Shown in pieces: positions 1-11,748 of a stretch of 64,000 nt of DNA. The stretch comes from Epiperipatus broadwayi (lineage: Eukaryota > Onychophora > Udeonychophora > Euonychophora > Peripatidae). Both the position numbers and the translations under genes were made by a program. The DNA lies in NCBI GenBank assembly GCA_028023455.1, contig JAQFVV010012396.1:5684085-5748084 (forward strand), in the 5' to 3' direction. The notes under the pieces were generated by a model. The model was given only the letters and a program-made list of their open reading frames with translations, was not told the origin of the DNA and did no database searches. How positions within the stretch are numbered: position 1 is the first letter of the stretch; every line of letters starts with the position of its first letter.

Positions 1-901
1 CCTATAATATTACATCCAGCAAGTTGATTTTATGATCTTACCATTGTATTTTTAAAATTTTACGGAACATTCCTAAATGAAACTTTTCTAATGCTTTTAT
101 TTTGCGTCATATTTAAAATATCAATCAATATAATTGTAGAGTCTACAAGTCTTTTTAGCTGTCAGTATATAACACTTTTTAAACTAAAATTACAGCAGTT
201 TTTAAAATTAAATTTAAAAATATAATTTAAATATTTACGATAAAACCAATTTTAAATGTCAGAAAAAAAATCCTTATCTGTTTTTTCTTTTTTCTTTAGT
301 CTGTTTTTTTTTTAAATAAAAAAAACGCGTAAATATATAATGTTTTTAAGGTGATTTTATTATTCCTATCATATCTTAATTTTTCATTACAAATTGGTTT
401 CCAACTTGTCATTCACGTACAGTATTTATCAATCAGATATTAGAAACAGGGTTAGATAAAAATCTTTGAAGGCCTTAAGCACTGAAAGATTATGATGTTT
501 TTACACGAATTTAAAATTAAAAAGATTATAATTTAAGAAATGTATACATACAAAATAAAACAGCCTCTAAAAAAACTCACTGCGGGGCAAAGATCTTTAT
601 ACAAAAAGAAAAAAAAAACAATAAAGAACAAAATACTATAATCTTTAGCAAAACAATCAAATTGCTAATCGATTACATTCATAATTTCCTTTTTTATATT
701 ACTTTATTGATCAACTATTGGCTATTCTTTGATTGCCTAAAATAAAAATTTTAAACTTGCTTAAAATGTGAAAATTTTCCGCACTGATTTGAATCCTAAG
801 TTCGGTCACTACTTCCTAAATCCCTTCTGTATAAATCAAATAACAAGTTGAATTAATTTAATAAAAAAATTTATCCTAAAAAATGGTTCTAATTGAACTA
901 C

Positions 902-1041
902 AAGTCTCAAACTTAGTCAAGTGTTGTTAGCCGAGAGGTCATGCCAGCCGCCTTGCAAGCAAGTAGTTGGTTGCAGACGGTTGTGGGTTCGCCTCCCGGC
1001 CTATGCTATGACATATGGAAAGAAAAAAAGTCTCAAACTTA
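902..1041 (+). mobile_element. tRNA-derived SINE with 14-bp target-site duplication
   Basis: The insert at 916-1027 is flanked by a perfect 14-bp direct repeat, AAGTCTCAAACTTA, at 902-915 and 1028-1041. The body has a polymerase III box A-like stretch (TAGCCGAGAGG, about 928-938) and a box B-like stretch (GGTTCGCCTCC, about 986-996). It ends in an A-rich tail (GGAAAGAAAAAA) just before the second direct repeat. The spacing between the boxes is long, as in class II (Leu/Ser-type) tRNAs, but I could not fold a clean cloverleaf, so this is a retroposon and not a working tRNA gene. A-tail plus TSD is the classic product of LINE-driven retrotransposition. Confidence 0.75.
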
Positions 1042-1523
1042 CTTCACTCACAATTTTGACACTAACCACTCCAGATAAATATAGTAATGATTATCATTAA
1101 TGATTTACTAAACTATAGATAGTTGTTTAATATATATATAAAAATATGTACATATTGTAATAATTAATGGTTGAGAAAATATAAATATTTTACAGTTCAT
1201 TCATCTCTACTTTCCAATTATCTACTTTGCATTCTGTCATATCATTATTACTTATTCTTAGTATGACATGGCATCATTTCCTTCCATATTGAGGATATTT
1301 CTATTACTTCATAATCACCTTGCAGACTGCAAAAAAATTATATATACTAATGGATGGTAGTACGGTTGCAATATGCATAGCTAAGTGAAATACAAGTTTT
1401 TATTACAGAATAGTCTGAAGTGTTTATGATAGATAATAATTGTGATATAATGGAATTTGACATGAGGGAGGTACTTATAAATTATATTTCTTTAATACAA
1501 CTATTTAATATACATAATCTTCA

Positions 1524-1829
1524 GAAATATTACCAAAATCATCCTTTTCTTCATTTTTGCTGTAATATCTTATATAAATTCAATTTATTTAAACCACTTT
1601 CAACACTTTTTAGCAAAAACTTTTTATTGTACATAATATACACATACACATACATTTCGACTTATTGCAGTCTTCTTCAGAGCCAGTTTTTTTAAAAGAT
1701 TAAAGTAGAATGGTTCTGAAAAAGACTGCAGGATGGTCAAAACATAGAATGTAGGTGTATGCGTATATATGTACAATAAAAGATTTTTGTTAAAAAGTGT
1801 TCAAAGGTGTTTGGATAAATTGAATATAT
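1524..1829. mobile_element. Foldback element with hammerhead-like core (Penelope-like, inferred)
   Basis: Two inverted arms (about 1576-1685 and 1712-1829) meet around a short AT-rich centre. The left side has about 50 bp of extra sequence with no partner. The ATAATCTTCA direct repeats at 1514-1523 and 1830-1839 look like a 10-bp TSD. On the minus strand the left arm reads CTGAAGA (1674-1680), then a stem GACT/AGTC with a 6-base loop, then GAAA (1655-1658): the order of a hammerhead catalytic core. The right arm has a decayed version on the plus strand (CTGAAAA, stem, AAAA). No clear stem III or cleavage site is visible, so activity is doubtful. Confidence 0.55.
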
Positions 1830-1882
1830 ATAATCTTCATGTTGGTTTGGATAAATTGGATATATATAATCTTCGTGTAACT
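1806..1882 (+). repeat. Tandem duplication of the foldback's right end
   Basis: The segment TTTGGATAAATTGAATATAT plus the following TSD-like ATAATCTTC is repeated about 37 bp downstream with few changes. The duplication covers the end of the 1524-1829 element together with its flanking direct repeat. It was therefore probably made after insertion. Confidence 0.6.
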
Positions 1883-1959
1883 ATTTGTTAAAATCTTTTA
1901 ATCTTTTTATATAGAGTTTTCAAACTTTTAAAAAGAAAATCCATTTGAATACAATGTTT

Positions 1960-2640
1960 TTATAATTATTTGTTCATTTACAGTTTTGTCTGATTTACAA
2001 TCTTCTTCAAAGCCACAAAATGTAATTTTAATACATATATTGAAATTTATTAATAGTAATTTTACTTTTCCTTATAATATTTGATGCTAAAATAATTTAA
2101 CAATAAATGTAATTTTAAATTTTTAAATAAATTTAATAATTTAAACATTCAATATGTATTTTCATATATATACAGAATACATACGTATATGCATGCACAT
2201 ATTGTATATATGTGTGTATTATATTTCAGATCAATAATCTCTCTTAGTGTCATATTTAATAATATGCATTGTCTTGCAGTGTTCACATCTAAATTGCTAA
2301 GCAGACAAAAATAAATCATTTTTGACTGCAGACCAACAACTTATAACAGGAAATAAATTTTGATTATGATAAAAACAAGAACAAAATTCTATTCATCATG
2401 AATATAAACAACGATTTAAATGAAAACATCGTAAGACCTTGCAGTCATTTTGAACAGTGGTTAAGAGAGATTATTGCTTTTAAATACTTTACTTAATACA
2501 TACATGTATGTGTGTATCATACATCTATGCATTGGATATATGTGAAAATTAATCTAAATTAATGATCATTTAAATTATTAATTTCATTTAAAAATTTATG
2601 ATTATAAATATTATTAGAATGTTTTAAAATGAAGTATTGA
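1960..2640. repeat. Decayed foldback-like sequences
   Basis: At 1985-2025 the minus strand reads a TTTGAAGAAGATT / short loop / AATC segment that resembles one arm of the hammerhead-like foldbacks. Further right, AATAATCTCTCTTA near 2234 is matched by its inverse near 2465. Weaker AT-rich similarity extends outward on both sides, which suggests an old foldback of about 500 bp. The arms are too diverged to place exact ends, and I found no convincing TSD. Confidence 0.3.
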
Positions 2641-4235
2641 ATGGAAAAACAAAATTATTAGTAATAATTTTAATGTCTGTATTAAAATTATATTTATAGC
2701 TCTGTTGAATACTGAAGATTTATCAAAACTGTACTTGAATAAAATGTTATGGATTTTTTTTAAAAATGCTGTAATGTGATTCCATCAGAGAATGCAGTAA
2801 GATAGAAAAACAAAAGGTATTTTTGGAACACTATGGAATAACGATATTTTCCACTGCTTTGTTGACTAAGGTTAACAAAGACCAGGTACTGCTTCTATTA
2901 CAGATATACTAAATGTTTTTTTCTTTGATTTTTTTGCCATTAATTTTCCTTTCTTCAATCATTTAATACCAGTAGAAATATCTTTATTCAAACTATAGCA
3001 ATGGATTTATGTGGTTATGAACCATATATCTACTCTTCAATTACACATCCAGAAATTTGAATTATCTTTTCGTTTTTATTTTTTGGATCCTTTTTTTTGG
3101 GGGGGGGGGGTGCTAAAATATTCATATTTGTTTATAAGTAGGTGCTAATGACATTGACAAGTGTAATAAGATTAATATTTATTTTAAAACATTTTTTTCA
3201 TTAAAAGAAAGTGAATTATTTTGTTGAATATTCTAAACAAGTTTCAATAGGATACTGAAGAATGCACTAATTGATTTTATGATCTCTCGATCATAATTTT
3301 AGAATTTGACAGAGCATTGTTAAATAAAAAATTTCCCCTATCTTTATATTACAATGACAGTAAGTCCACATCTTACTTTCATATAATAAATTGGGGAAAG
3401 TGGTAGCTTTATACATTATTAATTTAATAGCAGTAATTATATTGCTATGGTAAAATATCCTATTTTTTAATTGGTTAAAGCCAGCAATTTGGAATCTAAT
3501 TTGTACTTGAGAAGCAAATAAATGATCACATTTTTTTCATCTATATTCTGGTGAACTTAAGTATGGTTTATTATCTCAAAGTCTCTCTAAAAAGATTCAA
3601 TATTGTTTTCATTGGGGTGCTATGGTTGAGGATAGATTATAATAAAGAAGTATAATTAGCTAGATGTAAAGTTTTTGAAAAAGTCACTACAGAATAAATG
3701 AAAAACAGCAATATAAGGTGTCAAGTAAACAGATTTAAAAAGTAATATGATATATGTGAACTGATGTCCATTTCACTGACTGATTTATATTGTCATCTCA
3801 AAATTTCTTATTACTTTTTTTATTTATTTTGTATCTATAATTTTTTTTCTTCCTGATGTTGGAATAGTCATTAAATTAGTTATATCTTAATTAGAAATTA
3901 TTTGAATAAAATGCGTGTTTTCCCCAAAGGAAATACTTAACAAAGAAGTGTAACATATAGATGTTTTTTTTTAAAAAAAAAAAAAGCATTTATTTAGATG
4001 AATTGCAAAATAGGTATTGGAAAAAAGTAAATCATTGTTACAAAATTGCTTATGATATGGATAATAGAGATGAATTTAAATGAATGTTTAGTATTATTAA
4101 TGAAATATATAATAAATTTTAAATAAAGAAAACTGCACACAGTTAAAAGATAACAAAAATAAAAGTTTCTAATGATACAAGTAGTCTTATCATTTCAAAA
4201 TAAACACTTCTCTTTTTGGAGTACCTTTAAATCAA
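2641..4235. other. AT-rich intergenic or intronic DNA
   Basis: I see no gene or mobile-element protein here. The only notable item is a run of 12 G at 3099-3110 in otherwise G-poor DNA. Confidence 0.6.
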
Positions 4236-4269
4236 TATCATCATCATCATCATCAATCATTATCAATCC

Positions 4270-4873
4270 ACTGCAGAATGAAGGTCTCTCCAAGTTTAAT
4301 CCATCTTGTCCAATCTTTAGCTTCTCTTCTTCACATCACTCATGCACACTTTCTTGTTTCATCCATCCATCTCACATGTGGTCTCTTTCCGAGTCTTTTA
4401 CAATCTCTTGGAATCCAGTTTAAGATTTCAATTGTCCATCTATTATCATCTCTTCTAGCAATATGTCCAGCCCAACTCCACTTCAATCTTTTAATTTTTT
4501 CAATGAGATCAGTAACACCTGTTTGTTCTCTTACCCATACATTGCGTTTTCGATCTCTTCTTGTTACTCCCAACATGCATCTCTCCATACTTCTTTGAGT
4601 AGTCTGGAGTCTCTGTATTGCTCTTCTATTAAGTGTCCAAGTCTCAGATCCATAAGTAAGAACTGGTAAAACACATTTGTTAAAAACCTTCCTTTTCAAA
4701 CACATAGGCATATTTCCTTTTAGTATCAAGTTATTTCTACCAAAAGCACTCCAACCAAGTTTAATTCTATGATTAATTTCATCCATTATGTTTCCATCTG
4801 TATTAATAATCTGACCAAGGTATTTGTAACTGTTAACTTCTTCTAATTCATCATAATCAATCTTTATTTTCAT
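4270..4873 (-). pseudogene. RTE ORF C-terminal region, copy A
   Basis: This is the region after the polymerase palm, open from 4873 to 4340 and then decayed to the 3' tail. It shows the YKYLGQIIN, KWSWAGHIARR and RPHVRWMDE motifs typical of the C-terminal end of RTE-like ORFs. It joins the palm piece through a short break at about 4874-4885. Confidence 0.8.
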
Positions 4874-4885
4874 ATTTTGAGCAAA

Positions 4886-6124
4886 TCAATTAAACATTAC
4901 TTTAGTCTTTTTAACATTTATCTTTAGTCCTACTTTCCTACTTTCATCTGATGACTCCTGCAACATTTCCTGCAGCTCTGAAGCATTATTTGCAAAAACA
5001 ACTATATCATCTGCAAAATCTAAATGACTTAAATAATCTCCATTTACTTTCACTCCTTTAGTTTTCCATTTTAATCCACAAAATACTTCTTGCAACACTG
5101 CTGTAAAAAGTTTTGGAAATATGGAGTCACCTTGTCTTACACCTTTCTCAATGTTGACTTTCCCAGTATCATTATGTAATCTAATTGTTGCTGTTGCATT
5201 TTTATAAATATTCTTTAAAATATGACAATATCCTGGATCTATACCTTGATGATCCAATGCTTTAATCACTGAAGAAATGTTTATAGAATCAAATGCCTTT
5301 TCATAATCTACAAATCCAAAACATAATGGCAACTCATATTCATTTGTCCTTTCTATAACTTCTCTCAATACCTGGATATATGATCTACTGTACTAAAACC
5401 ACTTTTAAATCCAGCTTGTTCCTTTGGTTGGTGGAAATACAATGTTTTTTGTAGACGAGTTGTAATTATCTTGGTAAAAGTTTTGTATAAAACTGATAAA
5501 AGGCTGATAGGTCTGTAATTTCTAATATCTTCTTTATCACCTTTTTTAAATATTAATATTATTACTGCATTCTTCCAATCATCTGGTATATCTTTATCAT
5601 TTAGACATTTGGAATAAAACTTTGCTAAAAAAATTTCTATTTCTTCATCTGCTTCTTTTAATATATCAATTTATAATTCCATCATTACCAGGAGCCTTTC
5701 CTTTCTTTATACATTTAATTGCATGTTTCACTTCTTCATTTAAAATTCTGGGCAATTCAGAAGATGTAATAAAAATAGGAGGTACTTGTTCTTTATTACT
5801 ATATAATTCTTGATAAAAGTCTTTTACCCATTTCATAATGTCATCTCTCTTTTTAGTAATAATTCCAAGTTTTTTTCTTATTGCAGATATAAATTTCCTA
5901 CCAATACCAAAATGTTGTTTTACATTCTTGAGACTTTTATTTTCTTCTACAACTTTTCTTGCTAGTTCACAATTATACTTTCTTATATCATTTTCATCTC
6001 TTTTCCATACCATTTTACAAAATTCGAGATATTCAACCCTTTTTAATGCATCATTTTTGTATATCTTCATATTCCTTCTTTTCTTCATAAATTCTCTAGT
6101 CTCAGTAGAAATTTTATTGGTCAA
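4886..6124 (-). pseudogene. RTE reverse transcriptase domain, copy A (broken)
   Basis: The reverse transcriptase is split into an N-terminal piece (5666-6124, ending near a KGKAPGNDGI motif) and a palm piece (4886-5368). The palm piece carries VDYEKAFDS, VRQGDS and the catalytic HLDFADDIV motif, so the two adjacent aspartates are kept. The linking sequence 5369-5665 reads in other frames with stops. The role in the family is target-primed reverse transcription of the element's RNA. The catalytic motif is intact but the frame is not. Confidence 0.85.
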
Positions 6125-6480
6125 TTGCTGCTTTTTCTACCAGCTATCTTTGTTGCAGTTTTTAAAAGTGTATCAGTTATTTTCATATTATTTTCATTCA
6201 AATCTGAATCATGTTCAAAATCTACTAATACTTGAAACCGATTTGTAAGTTCTAATTTAAATTCATCAGAATGTTTCTGAAGATTAGGAATATCAACTGT
6301 AAAAATTGTTTTTCTTAATAATTTTTGTCTCTCTAGTTTTGCATTAACACGTATCTTACATCTTACTAATCAATGATCACTTCCTGTGTTAAATTTATTA
6401 AGAACATTACAATCTTGAAATATGTATTTTCTGTTAGTCAAAATATAATTCAATTCTGTGGTACTTTTATTGCGATGCTT

Positions 6481-7040
6481 TTATGTCCATTTCCTTTTAA
6501 CATTTTTTTCAAAAAAAGAATTCATAATATAAAGTTTTTCTTTTTCAGCAAACTCCACTAATCTATGTCCTTTCTCATTTCTATTACCATAACCAAAATT
6601 ACCTACAGCACTTTCATCTTTCATTTGTTTACCAATTCTAGCATTAAAGTTTCCCATAACAATTTTAAAATGTTGTTTACTCTGATCAAAAGCCTTTTGT
6701 ACATCCATATAAAAATCTTCTACTACTTCATCACTATGAGAACTTGTTGGGGCATAAACCTGAATTATCTGTATTTGGTATCTGCTATTAAGTTGTATAA
6801 CTAATCTTGCCACTCTGTCTGATACACCATCAATCTACACAATGTTGTCCTTCCACTTTTTATTTATAATGAATCCTACTCCACTTGTATTTCCAATATT
6901 TGTGCCTTTATAATAGAGCACATGTCCACTTTTTAAATCAATTGCCTCTTCACCTTTTCTTCTAACTTCAGAAAGTCCAATAATGTCCCATTTAATATAA
7001 GACAGTTCTTCTAATTCTTACAATATTCCTTCACTTGAAA
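6481..7040 (-). pseudogene. RTE endonuclease domain, copy A (broken)
   Basis: This is the apurinic/apyrimidinic-like endonuclease that would nick the target DNA. Visible pieces on the minus strand are a GLSEVRRK-like stretch near 6965-6990 (the catalytic-glutamate motif), QVYAPT, then GNFNARIG (GDFNARIG in copy B, so an Asp-to-Asn change at a catalytic position here). A stop codon interrupts the frame near 6834, where copy B has a glutamate codon. The long open piece is 6481-6813. The loss of the conserved Asp and the stop indicate a dead enzyme. Confidence 0.8.
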
Positions 7041-7209
7041 ATGATCTGCAGTTGTAAGTACCTAAATAAAAAGTCATTATCAAATGGCAGCCTGTGTCCA
7101 CAAACAGGAGATTTTTAGCACCCTCCACCTTCAGCCACAATGGTTGGTGACTTCAAACCTCCTGGGAATAAGGGCCATGATTTATTTTTGTCTGTCAATA
7201 TAGTATGAC

Positions 7210-7590
7210 AGAAATATACACCATCACTATGATTCCCTTAGTATATACATTAATCACAAGTTGAATTGTTAAAAATTAAGTCAAAATGTGTTGCCTTTTA
7301 TGTTTTTAATATATAATAATTCTACTTGTCTATGGCATTTAAAACCAAAAATTTTATAATTCTATATTAAAAATTCATTTTTAATACAAACAAAAACAGT
7401 AACAACATGGTGTCAGCTTTTAACATTAAAATTAAAAAAAAAACTTTTGGTCAGGATTTAACATCAGCAATAAATTTTAATAATGAAGTTGAGCTATGTA
7501 AAATTCACAATTACATATAATATTCAGAACCAAAAAGTTTGCATTTCTTTGCTAAAAGTTCATTTTCAACATAAACAAATATGTAATATT
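7210..7590 (+). repeat. Two units of a ~200-bp tandem repeat
   Basis: Two AT-rich units share landmarks such as a tract near AAAATTTTATAATTC / AAAGTTTGCATTTC and a following AACAGTAACA or AACATAAACA. The spacing is about 190 bp. Two further units of the same kind lie at 8890-9285, so the array was split by the block at 7625-8885. Confidence 0.5.
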
Positions 7591-7624
7591 TGAATATAAG
7601 TATAATGTATATACTAAACTCTAG

Positions 7625-8015
7625 ATGTAATTAGAGAGGATTTGAACAGGGACTTTCAAACTCCCTTCTGGTATCCACTCCATATTACATAACCAATACA
7701 TATGACCACTTACATGTGAAAAAGATAAATGATCTCCAATATATATATTTCATGCTGAACCAGCACAGTTGGTCCAGATCATCATATCTTACACACACAC
7801 ACACATATATATATATAAATTCAGTGTCACTTTAAAATAGTAAAACTTCAAAATTTTATGAATAGGCTTCAATCCTCTTCACCCTTCAACTCTTCAACCA
7901 TCTATATTATTGAAAATATAATGATGGCATGTTCAAAGCCCTTGGGAGTGCCAGTTTTGTTTCATACCCATGTTGGCTTTAAGTCAGCCTGAATTCTGCC
8001 CATCTCTCATACATA
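7625..8015 (-). mobile_element. ~400-bp tRNA-like repeat, copy 1
   Basis: This is the first of three related copies. Read on the minus strand it ends with a box B-like motif (TGTTCAAATCC, about 7637-7653) preceded by GTGGTCATATGTATTGGTTA-like sequence where a tRNA box A would fall. Upstream of the tRNA-like part is a body containing a GCTTTGAACAT stretch. It lies head to head with copy 2, so the pair can fold into a large hairpin. Confidence 0.5.
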
Positions 8016-8039
8016 TCTAAATGGACATATCAAGCTCCT

Positions 8040-8440
8040 ATATATGAGGGGTAAAAGTGATTTAAAGTCAATGTGGGTATTACAACAATATTGGCATCAA
8101 CAAGAGCTTTGCATTCCATCATTAGATTTTCAATAATATGAAGTTGGTAGGTGGAGAATATTAAAACCTGTCCATTAAAGCTTGATGATTTTTTTACTTT
8201 TAATATAAACTGAGCAGTGATTATATATATATATATATATATATGGGGGGAGGTGATTATCTAGACTAGCTGATGAGTGCTGGTTCAGTTTGAAATTCAT
8301 ATATATTGGAGGTCATTTATCTTTATCACATATATGTGGTCATATGTATCAATTATATCAGATTGCGAGAATAGCTAAAGATAGGTTGAAAATCTGTGTT
8401 CAAATCCCCTCTAATTACATATAGAGTTCAGTATATACTA
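8040..8440 (+). mobile_element. ~400-bp tRNA-like repeat, copy 2
   Basis: This is the inverted partner of copy 1, with a box B-like TGTTCAAATCCCC at about 8396-8408. It contains a (TA)n tract at 8221-8244 and a short G-run in the middle, where copies 1 and 3 have non-repetitive sequence. Confidence 0.5.
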
Positions 8441-8494
8441 TATACTTGAATTCAAATATTATAGATTCAGCCTCAATTCTACCAATCCCTCTTC

Positions 8495-8885
8495 TGTATA
8501 TTTAAATGAATATATTAAGATCGTATATATGAGGAGTCAGAATGACTTAAAGTCAACATAGATATGGCAACAATATTGGCATCAATAAGAGCTTTGAACA
8601 TTCCACCATCAAATGTTCAATAATATGGATGGCTGAAGATTTGGAGGATAGAGAAGATTGAAGGATCCATTAAAGTTTGAAGATTTGATATTTTAATATA
8701 AACTGAGCACTAATTATATATGAGTGTGAAATATGGTGATCTGTACCAACTAATGATAGCATGAAATACATATTTAGAGGTCATTTATCTTTTTCACATG
8801 TATGCGGTCATGTGTATTGGTTATATAACATGGAGTGGATAGCTGAAGGAAGCTTGAAGGTCTGTGTTCAAATCCCCTTCTATAA
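8495..8885 (+). mobile_element. ~400-bp tRNA-like repeat, copy 3
   Basis: This is in direct orientation to copy 2, starting about 50 bp after it ends. The box B-like TGTGTTCAAATCCCC is at about 8862-8876. The body motifs ACAATATTGGCATCAA and AGAGCTTTGAAC match copy 2 closely. Confidence 0.5.
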
Positions 8886-8889
8886 CATA

Positions 8890-9285
8890 AATGAATAATA
8901 AAAATACAGTAACAGCTTTCTATTCTGTTGCATTTCTAAAATAAATGATGTGTGTGATCAGGGTTTAATGTATGTAATATATTTTTATAAAGAAATTAAG
9001 CTGCGAGAAATTCTTGTACAAATACAAAAAATTTGCATTTATATGCTAAAGGTTCACTTTTAGAATAAATTAAATCAGTAGAAATATAACCCAGCTTTAT
9101 ATATTATTGCATAAGCCAGAATAAAAGGAAAGACAATGTCAGTTTAATATCTGTCATACATTTTTATTTTTAAAAAATTAAATTTATTCCTAAACTATAT
9201 AAAATTCCCAATGGCATATGATATCAATCAGCAAAAAATTTATGATTTTATGCATTTATCTTCTAAACAATAGCTGATTTTCTGA
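8890..9285 (+). repeat. Two further units of the ~200-bp tandem repeat
   Basis: These units continue the array from 7210-7590. Shared landmarks are AATACAGTAACAGC and ATTTGCATTTATATGCTAAAG. The units have drifted, and their spacing is about 175-220 bp. Confidence 0.45.
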
Positions 9286-9588
9286 AACAACAATGAAATA
9301 ATATTATTTTTACTATGAATTTTCTGACTCATACACGTGCATACTTTCTTTGAAAGTAATAATGAATTTATTTATTTTTTGACTAAATTAATATTATAAA
9401 ACAATTTTATTATAGTAGTAAATTAAACAACAAATGCATTATAGGAGAACTTTTTAAACATTTTAACATCTTTATGAGATGCCATCTTTTTTTTTTCAGT
9501 TAGAAATGTACAATATTTTTATTGAATTAGTATGTTAAGAAATATTTGCTAATAAGTTATATTTAAATTATAGTCATCATCATCATCA

Positions 9589-10209
9589 TCAACCATTATC
9601 AATCCACTGCAGGATGAAGGTCTCTCCAAGTTTAATCCATCTTCTCCGATCTTTAGCTTCTCTTCTCCACAACACCCCTGCACATTTTCTTATTTCATCC
9701 ATCCATCTCACATGTGGTCTCTTTCTGGGTCTTTTACAATCTCTTGGAATCCAGTTTAAAATTTCAATTGTCCATCTATTATCATCTCTTCTAGCAATAT
9801 GTCCAGCCCAACTCCATTTCAATCTTTTAATTTTTTCAATAAGGTCAGTAACACCTGTTTGTTGTCTTACCCATACATTGCATTTTCAATCTCTTCTTGT
9901 TACTCCCAACATGCATCTCTCCATACTTCTTTGAGTGGTCTGACGTCTCTGTATTGCTCTTCTATTGTGTATCCAAGCCTCAGATCCATAAGTAAGAACT
10001 GGTAATACACTTTTATTAGCAACCTTCTTTTTCAAACACATAAGCATATTTCCTTTTAATATCAAGTTATTTCTACCAAAAGCACTCCAACCAAGTTTAA
10101 TTCTATGATTAATTTCCTCCATTATGTTTCCATCTGTATTAATAATCTGACCAAGGTATTTGTAACTGTTAACTTCTTCCAATTCTTCATAATCAATCTT
10201 TATTTTCAT
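9589..10209 (-). pseudogene. RTE ORF C-terminal region, copy B
   Basis: Two open pieces, 9886-10209 and 9589-9822, are separated by a frame break. They contain YKYLGQIIN and KWSWAGHIARR. The natural C-terminus ends in LQWIDNG directly before the 3' tandem tail. This copy shows the end of the protein better than copy A. Confidence 0.8.
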
Positions 10210-10212
10210 ATT

Positions 10213-11565
10213 TTAAGCAAATCGATTAAACATTACTTTAGTCTTTTTAACATTTATCTTTAGTCCTACTTTTCTACTTTCATCTGCTAACTCCTGCAAC
10301 ATTTCCTGCAGCTCTGAAGCATTATTTGCAAAAACAACTACATCATCTGTGAAATCTAAATGACTTAAATACTCTCCATTTACTTTCACTCCTTTAGTTT
10401 CCCATTTTAATCCACAAAATACTTCTTGCAGCACTGCTGTAAAGAGTTTTGGAGATATGGAGTCACCTTGTCTTACACCTTTCTCAATGTTGATTTTTCC
10501 AGTATCATTGTGTAATCTAATTGTTGCTGATGCATTTTTATAAATATTCTTTAAAATATGACAATATCCTGGATCTATACCTTGATGATCCAATGCTTTA
10601 ATCACTGAATAAATGTGTATAGAATCGAATGCCTTTTCATAATCTACAAATCCAAATCATAATGACAACTCATATTCATTTGTCCTTTCTATGACTTCTC
10701 TCAATACCTGGATATGATCTATTGTACTAAAACCACTTTTAAATCCAGCTTGTTCTCTTGGTTGGTGGAAATCCAAAGTTCTCTGTAGACGAGTTGTAAT
10801 TATCTTGGTAAAAATTTTATATAAAACTGATAAAAGGCTGATAGGTCTGTAATTTCTAATATCTTCTTTATCACCTTTTTTAAATATTAATATTATTACT
10901 GCATTCTTCCAATCTTCCAGTACATCTTTATCATTTAGACATTTGGTATATAACTTTGCTAAAATTGTTTCTATTTCTTCACCTGCTTATTTTAATATAT
11001 CAATTATAATTCCATCATTTCCTGGAGCCTTTCCTTTCTTCATACACTTAATTGTATGTCTCACTTCTTTATTTAAAATTCTGGGCAATTTGAAAGATGT
11101 AATAGATATAGGAGGTACTTGTTCTTTATTATTATATAATTCTTGATAAAAATCTTCTACCAATTTCATGATGTCATCTCTCTTTTTAGTAATAATTCCA
11201 TCTTTTTTTCTTATTGCAGATATAAATTTCCTACCAATACCAAAATGTTGTTTAACATTTTTGAGACTTTTATTTTCTTCTACAGCTTTCCTTGATATTT
11301 CACAGTTATACTTTCTTATATCATTTTCAACTCTTTTCCGTACCATTTTACAAAATTCGAGATATTCAATTCTTTTTAATACATCATTTTTGTATATCTT
11401 CATATTCCTTCTTTTCTTCATAAATTCTCTAGTCTCAGTAGAAATTTTATTAGTCAATTGCTGCTTTTTTCTACCAGCTATGTTTGTTGCAGTTTTTAAA
11501 AGTGTATCAGTTATTTTCACATTAATTTCATTCAAATCTGTATCATGTTCAAAATCTCCTAACAC
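10213..11565 (-). pseudogene. RTE reverse transcriptase domain, copy B (broken)
   Basis: Open pieces are 10987-11565 (N-terminal part, with KGKAPGNDGIIIDILK) and 10213-10605 (palm). The palm piece keeps VRQGDS, but the catalytic box reads HLDFTDDVV, with Thr in place of the Ala of copy A. The two aspartates remain. The region between the pieces contains stops. Confidence 0.8.
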
Positions 11566-11748
11566 TTGAAACCTATTTGTAAGTTCTAATTTAAATTCAT
11601 TAGAATGTTTCTGAAGATTAGGAATATCAACTGTAAATATTGTTTTTCTTAATAATTTTTGTCTTTCTAGTTTTACATTAACACGTAACTTACACCTTAC
11701 TAATCGATGATCACTTCTTGTGTTAAATTTATTAAGAACATTACAATC

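Larger units (their letters stand above)
4236..7205 (-). mobile_element. RTE-type LINE, copy A (near full length, inactive)
   Basis: This is a minus-strand non-LTR retrotransposon with an apurinic-like endonuclease followed by a reverse transcriptase and a C-terminal region. It ends 3' in a (GATGAT)-type trinucleotide run (4236-4258), as RTE-clade elements end in short tandem repeats. The reading frame is broken into at least four pieces. The 5' limit near 7205 is set by comparison with the older copy that ends near 42235. A second copy of the same family at 9573-12346 shares nearly all its sequence but is cut off earlier at the 5' end. Confidence 0.85.

Noticed and set aside
916-1020. Functional tRNA gene
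   Set aside because: No clean acceptor or anticodon stem, plus an A-tail and TSD that mark a retroposon.
4172-6804. Plus-strand ORFs of 60-136 codons across RTE copy A
   Set aside because: They are antisense shadows of the LINE's endonuclease and polymerase frames, and similar antisense frames recur across copy B.
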